From positions 1 to 45,407 of the IMG/VR virus record IMGVR_UViG_3300021197_001525: a stretch of 45,407 nt of DNA. One strand, 5' to 3'. The DNA comes from a virus. The translations under genes and the position numbers were made by a program. The notes beneath the pieces are model-generated. The model was not told where the DNA came from. It did no database searches and saw only the letters and a list, made by a program, of their open reading frames with translations. Of the stretch, positions 14,497 to 20,736 are shown one piece after another. How positions within the stretch are numbered: the first letter of the stretch is position 1; each line of letters opens with the position of its first letter.

Positions 14497-15196
14497 GAAG
14501 GTTCTCTATATCGACAACAGAGAACGCTCTGGCCTTGAGGATCTTGTCAAAAAATACTGTGATAAGACTGGCCTCATGTATGTAGTGAACCAGAACCTCA
14601 TAACAGACTATGCCTTTGCGAGCGTGGGGATAGAGGCAAAGAGCGTTGCAGATTACATGGGGAGTCTGTTCTCAGGACACCTTGAGAGGCAATTACAGAA
14701 TCTCGATGACAATTACAATCAGATGATACTCCTCATCTGGGGGAGTTTAGACCAGTATGTCACCCAAGCGAGGAAGGGTGGACGTAAGACGAGTTTCCCA
14801 AAGGCTTTCGGCATATTCCATGGTTCGATAGCACGATTCCACAACGACTACGATGTGAGCATCATGATAATGCCTGACCGTTCGTCTGCTGCTCGATTCA
14901 TATGCAAGCGATTTGAGAAGCATGGCACTCTAGGCGCACCCACTACCTATCGTTTGCTTCGCAAGACGGCTTCAGAGGATAGGCGGATAGATCTCCTTCG
15001 GGCCGCAGGTTGCAGCGAGGCAATAGCCAAGCGGTTGCTGGCAAGGTTCGGCTCAATCTCTGAAATCACCTCATGTTCTCCGAAGGAGTTACAAGAAGCA
15101 GAGGGTGTGGGCAAAATCCGCGCTAACCGAATCCTGCTCTGTCTCAACAGCGAGGAGCCGGTTGCCGATGAGAAAGTGAAAATGAAGAGGGCTTGA
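14489..15196 (+). CDS. XPF/ERCC4-family nuclease with (HhH)2 domain, 235 aa
   Basis: The ERCC4 nuclease fold is visible: YIDNRERS (D9), D40 in TDY, then IEAKSVADYMGSLFSG with E49, K51 and D55, and H-L-x-x-Q, matching the ERKxxxD signature except that Arg is Ala. Residues 168-216 form a helix-hairpin-helix pair (AAGCSEAIAKRLLARFGSIS and EAEGVGKIRANRI). It lacks a helicase domain, as in short crenarchaeal-type XPF. Members cut branched or flap DNA 3' of junctions and often work with PCNA. In this block it may resolve recombination or replication forks. ATG 14489 overlaps the previous gene by 8 bases, with GGGAGGAAGG upstream. Confidence 0.8.
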   Translation: MTEKVLYIDNRERSGLEDLVKKYCDKTGLMYVVNQNLITDYAFASVGIEAKSVADYMGSLFSGHLERQLQNLDDNYNQMILLIWGSLDQYVTQARKGGRKTSFPKAFGIFHGSIARFHNDYDVSIMIMPDRSSAARFICKRFEKHGTLGAPTTYRLLRKTASEDRRIDLLRAAGCSEAIAKRLLARFGSISEITSCSPKELQEAEGVGKIRANRILLCLNSEEPVADEKVKMKRA

Positions 15197-15197
15197 C

Positions 15198-16646
15198 ATG
15201 ATGAACGAAGGCACGGCTAGTGGTGTAAGAGAGTGGAAGGATTACAGTCTCGTCAATTCACCTTATGAGGGCAGCAATAACCTCCGTCAGTATGTCGAGA
15301 GGTTCGACACTCTGTCCTTCTTCAACCAGTATGCTGGCATCCTCTCTTACTTCTTTGTTCTCGGTCAGTTATGCGCTCCCTATGTCCGCATTCCCATTCA
15401 TGGTGCTTACATCGACAGCCGCCTTCACGTCTTCTGGATACAGGCATCTCGTTCTGGCAAGTCAATAGCGTATGAATTCACGGCCAAGATACTGAAACTG
15501 TGCGGCATAGAAGCAGAGAAATTCAGCGCGGGTTCCGATTCAAAGTTGATTGGTTCGGTGATAGAGGTTCCCAAGGTCGATGAGGATGGGAAGAAGGTAT
15601 CAGGAGTTGACTTTGAGATTATCCCCGGTCTGCTCAATGGATACAAGACCCTTCTCTTCGATGAGGGCAGCATACTACTAGACGATTCCAAGGCATACTT
15701 CAGCCAGAAGATACTATTCCTCCAACAAGCCATGGCTCCCATCGGTAGCGAGACTAACGTCCTTGTCAATCACTTGAAAGGAGCGTCGATATACACTCCA
15801 TCAGGTATCTCTCTGTGGGCTACTACTTTCCCACCCAAGGACATTATGCACCATGTCCTAGAGAAGGGATTCTTCCAGAGAGTATTCCTATATCAGAATG
15901 ACATCAATCTTGAGACTAGGCAGACTACAAGCGAACATCGAATGTCTGGTGTGTATGTCCCTGTACCCGATCAAGTATGGTCTTACGAGGGAATAGCCGA
16001 ATGGATAGTGGGAATCAGGGACGAGATAAGAGACAGGTTGTTCACCGTAGCGGGCATAGATCAAGAACAATGGGACAGCATGGCTGAAGAAGAGAGAGAG
16101 AAGATTGCTGTTGACCATAGCCACATGATATTCACGATAGGCCCAAACTATCATGCTGCCCTTCTTAGTGCTGTTGATGATTACTATGCTCTAGTCAAGA
16201 CAGTATCGGACGACAACGTGAGAGAAACCGCCATCTCTTTCATCCCCAATGTCGAGAATTACACGATAATATTCGGAAATATGATTGCTGCCACCATGCA
16301 CTCGGCAGTAGTGACCGCCGAGCATATTGCCATGGCTTCTGAAATAATCTATGACAATCTCCACAACCTGATTATCTGGTTGGAACAGAAGCGAGACTTC
16401 AAGGCGTCCAAGCAACGACAAGCCGATCTCAGAGCATGGAAACAAGCATTCAACGCCTGTAAGAAACAAGTGCATGACAGGACGAAGAAGGAAGTAGTTC
16501 GTAAGACGGAGTTAGAAGGGAGATATGCTGCTTTCAATGCTGTTAGCGAGAAGACCGCTCAAAGAAGACTAGACAAGTTGGTCGATAACAGACTGGTAGT
16601 CAAAGTGAAAGAAGGGCGCAACGTATTCGTTGCCTTTGAGGTGTGA
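15198..16646 (+). CDS. P-loop ATPase, candidate replicative helicase, 482 aa
   Basis: Residues 80-90 (WIQASRSGKSI) hold a Walker A variant in which the first Gly is replaced (QASRSGKS), and KTLLFDEGSIL (150-160) is a Walker B with acidic DE. Long helical stretches follow. The last 80 residues (TKKEVVRKTELEGRYAAFNA, then TAQRRLDKLVDNRLVVKV) look like a winged helix. The order of a P-loop core then a DNA-binding wing, next to a primase and nucleases, suggests a helicase of the DUF3987 or D5/MCM-like type. I cannot decide between these. A packaging role is unlikely given the neighbours. Confidence 0.55.
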   Translation: MMNEGTASGVREWKDYSLVNSPYEGSNNLRQYVERFDTLSFFNQYAGILSYFFVLGQLCAPYVRIPIHGAYIDSRLHVFWIQASRSGKSIAYEFTAKILKLCGIEAEKFSAGSDSKLIGSVIEVPKVDEDGKKVSGVDFEIIPGLLNGYKTLLFDEGSILLDDSKAYFSQKILFLQQAMAPIGSETNVLVNHLKGASIYTPSGISLWATTFPPKDIMHHVLEKGFFQRVFLYQNDINLETRQTTSEHRMSGVYVPVPDQVWSYEGIAEWIVGIRDEIRDRLFTVAGIDQEQWDSMAEEEREKIAVDHSHMIFTIGPNYHAALLSAVDDYYALVKTVSDDNVRETAISFIPNVENYTIIFGNMIAATMHSAVVTAEHIAMASEIIYDNLHNLIIWLEQKRDFKASKQRQADLRAWKQAFNACKKQVHDRTKKEVVRKTELEGRYAAFNAVSEKTAQRRLDKLVDNRLVVKVKEGRNVFVAFEV

Positions 16647-17341
16647 TGATGTCATTAGCAGAGTGGATGAAAGCAGAGGGCTACGTCGCTTATCGCTTGT
16701 TCTCTTCAACTGATGCAAGCGAAGTCCCGAAGGGATGGAGTGAGCCAAAGAAGTTTTCTCTCGATGGCGCGGCCTTCTTCGACGGAGAGACAATGACTAT
16801 CTTCACCGATCTGACAGGGAGGTTGCTAATCAAGAAGAAGAAGACAAAGACACTCCCGCTTAAGGAGATGCAATCATGGCTCGATGAGAGGTTCAAGAGA
16901 GGGGGTTGCCTAGTAGGTTATGGAAACAGGAAGTTTGACCTCCCACTACTGTTGCACAGGCACAGAGTCAAATCATCGCACGTCGATCTAAGTGAGATAG
17001 TAGCAGAGGCATCGAAGAAACACTATGGGGACTATGCTAGGCGTCATGATTTACGTCACCTATCCACACTCAACAGGAAGAAGCAGACCGCCCTTCCTCA
17101 TCTCTCATTCATGCTCAAGCCCATCGCCCTTATCTCAGAGTGGCAGAGAGGGATGGTGCGGAACGTGTTGAGAGTCCTAGCGGCAGAGGTTGAGTTGATA
17201 GCCGGGTTGTTCAATCACATCATGGTGAATGAGGAGTTGAGGATAGAGGATGAGAGGACGCAACGTCCAGTCACCGTGAACTGTACCTTCGTGAGAGACA
17301 GCACGTTCCCTTTCAATGAGAAGGAGTTGGAGGAAGAGTAA
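16646..17341 (+). CDS. DnaQ/PolB-like 3'-5' exonuclease, 231 aa
   Basis: DEDD-type motifs are visible. ExoI is AFFDGETM with D46 and E48, ExoII is LVGYGNRKFDLPLL with N94 and D98, and an ExoIII-like helix is RNVLRVLAAEVELI with Glu where Asp is usual. The protein ends without a polymerase domain. It probably trims 3' ends or proofreads for a separate polymerase. ATG 16646 overlaps the ATPase stop by one base, with GAGG 5 bases earlier. The altered third motif leaves some doubt about activity. Confidence 0.6.
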   Translation: MMSLAEWMKAEGYVAYRLFSSTDASEVPKGWSEPKKFSLDGAAFFDGETMTIFTDLTGRLLIKKKKTKTLPLKEMQSWLDERFKRGGCLVGYGNRKFDLPLLLHRHRVKSSHVDLSEIVAEASKKHYGDYARRHDLRHLSTLNRKKQTALPHLSFMLKPIALISEWQRGMVRNVLRVLAAEVELIAGLFNHIMVNEELRIEDERTQRPVTVNCTFVRDSTFPFNEKELEEE

Positions 17342-17481
17342 TGCCTTGGATCTGTGACAACCGAAGATGTAACAGGGAAATCAAGGGATTCAGGAATGGT
17401 CGAACTTTATGCCATATATGTCGTAGAGTTCGTAAAAGACAAGAAGAAAAGAAGACGTGGAACGGTAAGTCTAACGCTTAG
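17341..17481 (+). CDS. Small Cys/Arg-rich zinc-binding protein (46 aa)
   Basis: CDNRRCNREI and LCHICRRVRKRQ give a C-x4-C plus C-x2-C zinc site with a very basic C-terminal half. It overlaps the exonuclease stop by one base (TAATG) and is the last plus-strand gene. Its end overlaps the convergent minus-strand gene by 11 bases. Confidence 0.55.
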   Translation: MPWICDNRRCNREIKGFRNGRTLCHICRRVRKRQEEKKTWNGKSNA

Positions 17482-17713
17482 TCTCTTGACGACTACCACC
17501 CGCACCTAGTTGTCTCCTCATGGAGGGGCGCACGTTGCCACGGCCCTTCTGTCGAGAGTATATGTTACGAGTTCTCCTTCGCTTGTTCTTCCGGCTCTGA
17601 TTCCATGCCTTGGCCTTGCCAGCCCTCTCGGCCCTTCCAGTAATGGTGTTCTTTGAGTACCCTCTGAATTTCCCTTTAATTACAGAGTCCCAAATGGCAT
17701 CAAACACACTCAT
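17471..17713 (-). CDS. Small basic protein with FxxxW motif (80 aa)
   Basis: Begins MSVFDAIWDSVIKGKFRGYS, followed by a strongly basic, Gly/Arg-rich remainder (RKNKRRRTRNIYSRQKGRGN). The basic part suggests nucleic-acid or virion-interior binding. Its N-terminus carries the F-x3-W pattern shared with four other proteins in this cluster. ATG 17713 overlaps the stop of the upstream zinc-ribbon gene as ATGA. It is the last gene of the minus-strand unit. Confidence 0.6.
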   Translation of the reverse strand: MSVFDAIWDSVIKGKFRGYSKNTITGRAERAGKAKAWNQSRKNKRRRTRNIYSRQKGRGNVRPSMRRQLGAGGSRQETKR

Positions 17714-17886
17714 GCTTCCACCTTTAACCTTGGTTTTGCTTTCTTCCATACGGCATTGCACATGGGACATTCCCATAGAAAGATTCTATCTCTCGATCCA
17801 GCATAGAAACCATTGATTCTGATAGCGAGGACGCGATTCTCACATTTGGGACAGTCTTGACTAATCTTATCCCGATAATGTTTCAC
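17710..17886 (-). CDS. Zinc-ribbon miniprotein, GTG start (58 aa)
   Basis: Begins at GTG 17886 (VKHYRDKISQDCPKCENRVL), with a Tyr/Arg-rich loop, then LWECPMCNAVWKK. Two CPxC knuckles 25 residues apart make a classic zinc ribbon, close in style to the plus-strand ribbon at 5414. GGTGA lies 6 bases before the start, and the stop overlaps the next ATG as ATGA. Confidence 0.55.
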   Translation of the reverse strand: MKHYRDKISQDCPKCENRVLAIRINGFYAGSRDRIFLWECPMCNAVWKKAKPRLKVEA

Positions 17887-17890
17887 TTTT

Positions 17891-18091
17891 TCACCCGACT
17901 CTTAAATCAGACCATGCTACATTGAAAGATTTCTTTAAATCGCTCGGATGCTTTCCTTCTTTTTTGAGATCTTTGTAGCATTGACACATGGGTTCTTTGG
18001 AAGAACATTTCATGATGCCTTTTTTCATGCAAGCACAAGGATTGCTTTCTGTTGCCCCACAACAGCAACTTTTTCTTTTCAACTCAGCCAT
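17891..18091 (-). CDS. Cys-rich small protein with C-terminal AW motif (66 aa)
   Basis: Nine Cys lie in residues 9-38 (SCCCGATESNPCACMKK, KCSSKEPMCQCYK), enough for two metal sites. After a Lys-rich hinge it ends KKSFNVAWSDLRVG, the F-x-x-A-W motif shared in this cluster. ATG 18091 overlaps the upstream stop as TAATG and is preferred to an upstream in-frame start at 18103. Confidence 0.6.
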   Translation of the reverse strand: MAELKRKSCCCGATESNPCACMKKGIMKCSSKEPMCQCYKDLKKEGKHPSDLKKSFNVAWSDLRVG

Positions 18092-18558
18092 TAGCACTTC
18101 CACCTTCTTCTAGCGGCCTTGCCTCGTTCTCCCTTCCAACCTCTGCTTCGGGCGCAGAAGGACTTCTTTCTTGCCGCGTCTTTGCCTTTCGGATTACTAC
18201 TCGTCACAGGTGCTTTGAGTTTCGATCCTGTGGCTTTGTTGTATTTCCTTCGACCCTTTGCGGTTAGACCGCCACCCTCTTTGACGGATTGTTTCTCTCC
18301 CCTGCCAACGGATAGATTCGGCCCTGCCTTGCTTATGATGCCATTAAGAGTAGTGCAAACGCCACAGCCACAATCATCGCTGGTCAGTTTGTCCCAATTT
18401 TTCTTATCAGGATAATCTTTATCGCCCGGTTTGGCAGTTTTTTCACCTCTCTCTCTCTTGGCGTGTATATTTGCCCAAAGACCGCGTTTCTTGCCTTTAG
18501 ACAAATCCCATGCAATGCTAAACGCTTCACTCATGGGTATTACTTGTGAGCCAATCAT
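18091..18558 (-). CDS. Basic marine-phage-type protein with AW motif, 155 aa
   Basis: Three parts are visible. EAFSIAWDLSKGK (11-23) is the cluster's F-x-x-A-W motif. GLWANIHAKRERGEKTAKPG is a basic segment ending near GDKDYPDKK. The C-terminal half has GGGLTAKGRRKYNKATGSKL, then KSFCARSRGWKGERGKAARR. From memory, the last part resembles a small family frequent in marine tailed phages (I think DUF6321), with unknown role. The first ATG has no SD; ATG 18534 (MSEAF) is an alternative that puts the AW motif at the extreme N-terminus. A structural, DNA-touching role is plausible. Confidence 0.6.
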   Translation of the reverse strand: MIGSQVIPMSEAFSIAWDLSKGKKRGLWANIHAKRERGEKTAKPGDKDYPDKKNWDKLTSDDCGCGVCTTLNGIISKAGPNLSVGRGEKQSVKEGGGLTAKGRRKYNKATGSKLKAPVTSSNPKGKDAARKKSFCARSRGWKGERGKAARRRWKC

Positions 18559-18573
18559 TTATTTTTGTTTTGA

Positions 18574-19662
18574 TTAACCTGTATGTCCAGCATGGACATA
18601 GGTAATCTTCACATGAGTTGGCGTTCCTGTATATCCTAACGACCCATTGACCGTCACTACATTTGCCGAGATAGTGAAGTCTAGTCCTTGGATGAGCGTG
18701 GCAATGAAACGTGGAGTTCCAGATTTATACATGACAACCTCGACAAGTTTAGTCGTTGCTTCGTCTTGAGAACCAAGAGGACTGTATTCTAATGTGAATG
18801 TTTTCTGTGAACCCACATAGGTGTCAGTCAATATGGATGTCCGATGTGTGGGTGTTATCTGATACGCACCGCCGGTTCCTGATTGGTTGACCCTTAAATC
18901 GGATTGATAGAACAGGTGTGTGCCTCCGCTACCATCTGGGTGATCTCCAAGCCCTGCCGGGTCACGAGCAAAGAGGAATCCTAAATCTGTTATGGGTAGG
19001 CTCGCTGTGTTGTCTCCAGAGATGAAGTTGTTAGCGGGCATGGTAGCATTACCTGCTGCATTGACTAGGGATGCCAAGGGGAAGGGGCCGGGACGGACAA
19101 ACACTCTTTTGTCCTCAAGGGAGGCTATCCTTACCTCGCTCCCCGCATAGTGGAGTCTGGCTGATGCTAGGACGATGGTCTGGCGGGCGAGGTGGCCGGA
19201 GGGGGATTGGGGGTAGGCTCCGCTCGACGTGTCGATGCTGGCCCCGTAGGTGAAGCCGATGTTCCCCGTTAGGGTAGGGTCGAAATACACCAAGAGGATT
19301 CTCTCGTGGTTGGCAGAGAGGGTGGGGGCCGTGCTGCTGTTGTATGTGGCATACTGAGCCGTGACCGTGGCGGCGTTGAGGGTCTGCGTCCCTATGGAGT
19401 AGAACATCCCATCCACCACCACCGTCCCCGCCGCGATGACGATGGACTGGTTGCCGGAGGTCGAGCAAGCGCAGTTGCCAGTCTGGGATGCGTTGCGCGA
19501 CCCAGAGTTGTAGTCGTTGCTGACGATCGGGATGACCCCATTCATCAGGCCCCTCTCATTGAGGTTGGTCAGCGTTGGGCTTGCGAGGACATCCGTATCA
19601 CGGAGGCCGTCCGTCTGGTATGACTGAAAGGCTGTCTCATGTCCCTGCCCTAGCCCTACCAT
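18574..19662 (-). CDS. Tail/baseplate-associated structural protein, 362 aa
   Basis: The protein is Thr/Ser/Gly-rich and beta-rich with few charges (SIVIAAGTVVVDGMFYSIGT, ERILLVYFDPTLTGNIGFTY), ending in IATLIQGLDFTISANVVTVN and an Ig-like THVKITYVHAG. This composition and its place after the giant tail genes fit a fibre, spike or baseplate component. Cys appear as CACS. ATG 19662 overlaps the upstream stop by one base. No receptor-binding motif is certain. Confidence 0.6.
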   Translation of the reverse strand: MVGLGQGHETAFQSYQTDGLRDTDVLASPTLTNLNERGLMNGVIPIVSNDYNSGSRNASQTGNCACSTSGNQSIVIAAGTVVVDGMFYSIGTQTLNAATVTAQYATYNSSTAPTLSANHERILLVYFDPTLTGNIGFTYGASIDTSSGAYPQSPSGHLARQTIVLASARLHYAGSEVRIASLEDKRVFVRPGPFPLASLVNAAGNATMPANNFISGDNTASLPITDLGFLFARDPAGLGDHPDGSGGTHLFYQSDLRVNQSGTGGAYQITPTHRTSILTDTYVGSQKTFTLEYSPLGSQDEATTKLVEVVMYKSGTPRFIATLIQGLDFTISANVVTVNGSLGYTGTPTHVKITYVHAGHTG

Positions 19663-19859
19663 CACTTTTCACTTCCAGTTTGTTCTTTCACTACACTCCA
19701 TGCATTATCAAACGATTTAGACACTTTTTCATAATCCACATTTCCCGGTGCGTGTTCTAAACAAGGGCCACAACAATACCTGCGTGATTCATCATCATAG
19801 ACAAGATACTCTGCCTCTCCTGTGCAATCTTCATCAATATCAACCTCACATTTCGTCAT
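19662..19859 (-). CDS. Small Cys-rich acidic protein with AW motif (65 aa)
   Basis: MTKCEVDIDEDCTGEAEYLV then RRYCCGPCLEH gives a candidate zinc site (C4, C12, C29, C30, C33). It ends VSKSFDNAWSVVKEQTGSEK, the F-x-x-A-W motif of this cluster. ATG 19859 is chosen over TTG 19862, with GGGGGTG upstream. Confidence 0.6.
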   Translation of the reverse strand: MTKCEVDIDEDCTGEAEYLVYDDESRRYCCGPCLEHAPGNVDYEKVSKSFDNAWSVVKEQTGSEK

Positions 19860-19870
19860 CAATTACACCC

Positions 19871-19894
19871 CCTGTCAGGACTGACAGGTTTTTT
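19871..19894 (+). terminator. Hairpin with T-run, terminator-like on the plus strand
   Basis: CCTGTCAG-GA-CTGACAGG (19871-19888) is a perfect 8-bp stem with a 2-base loop, followed by six T (19889-19894) on the plus strand. Genes here run on the minus strand, so it would stop antisense transcription. Read on the minus strand it lies just upstream of the SD of the gene starting at 19859 and could instead be an RNA processing or pausing site. The gap 19863-19927 holds no gene. Confidence 0.5.
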
Positions 19895-19927
19895 CCGAGA
19901 TTTGGGCGGCGGCGAAATTTTGGACAT

Positions 19928-20269
19928 TCAACGCACCTCCATCAGGACATCCACCCTTATCTCGTTCGTGCTGTTCTTGTTGATGGGTAGGAAGGTGGCT
20001 CGGTAGGATGGAGTGTCGAGGACGGTATCCCCATGCAGGGCTACCTCCTTGATTGCCTGTGATGATGTCTGCTGAGTGTCGAAGTTGGCTGTGATTGCTA
20101 TTGTCCTGTCGTCTATCTTGGTGACTTGGGGAGTGACTGTGATCTGTGGCGTCCCTGCTCCCCCGTCCCTGCTCGACGCATCCCCTCCGCTTGAGCCGAG
20201 GGTCATGCGTGTGACTAGGGTGGACAGGTGGTCAGTCAGGGCGGACTTGAGTGAGTCTAGTATAGGCAT
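19928..20269 (-). CDS. Probable tail structural protein, 113 aa
   Basis: A helical start (MPILDSLKSALTDHLSTLVT), a Gly/Ser/Asp-rich loop, then beta strands (PQITVTPQVTKIDDRTIAIT, KEVALHG, NEIRVDVLMEVR). The layout resembles small phage tail-fibre or collar proteins in which an 'RM-x-hydrophobic-G' segment precedes a beta domain with a closing IRVDV-type strand. It lies among structural genes and overlaps the upstream stop as TAATG after a GGAGGGGA SD. Confidence 0.5.
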   Translation of the reverse strand: MPILDSLKSALTDHLSTLVTRMTLGSSGGDASSRDGGAGTPQITVTPQVTKIDDRTIAITANFDTQQTSSQAIKEVALHGDTVLDTPSYRATFLPINKNSTNEIRVDVLMEVR

Positions 20270-20736
20270 TACAAATCCCCTCCACCAATTTGTGTCGTCA
20301 TGAATCCCCTTTCGCTATCCAATCTTTTTGATTCAGGGAAATGTTCGGCATGAAATGTCCCTCTCATGTCCGCGAATGATGCTTCATCCAAAGCAGATTC
20401 GATTTCCTCCTCGCCAACAATCCCTGCTTCCATCAATGCTCTGACTAGACTCGCCCTCTCTAGTTCGTCCCTGACATTTTCAAGACCATGATGATAACTT
20501 AGGAATGCCCCTGCTTCTTTGCCTTCGTGCATATCTTCTCCGAAGTCTCCCACTTCAAATCGTCCTGCCTCTGTGGGTATTCCTAATGATTTGTCATGTG
20601 TGTGCATCATAGGAATCTTTGAACCATGAAAAGCCAAGACCGCATTTGGTTCCGTGTATTTTGCCGGAGGATCGGATGGTCGTGGTATTCTGAAATCGAC
20701 ATCCTTGACAATAGACCAAGCCTGTTCAAACACCAT
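20269..20736 (-). CDS. Hypothetical protein with N-terminal AW motif, 155 aa
   Basis: Opens MVFEQAWSIVKDVDFRIPRP, the F-x-x-A-W motif at its extreme N-terminus. The rest is His/Asp/Glu-rich and helical (GLENVRDELERASLVRALME, GEEEIESALDEASF) and ends in a Gly-rich IGGGDL. No enzyme motif recognised. ATG 20736 overlaps the stop of the giant hub-like gene (TGATG) with GGAGGTGA upstream. Confidence 0.6.
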   Translation of the reverse strand: MVFEQAWSIVKDVDFRIPRPSDPPAKYTEPNAVLAFHGSKIPMMHTHDKSLGIPTEAGRFEVGDFGEDMHEGKEAGAFLSYHHGLENVRDELERASLVRALMEAGIVGEEEIESALDEASFADMRGTFHAEHFPESKRLDSERGFMTTQIGGGDL

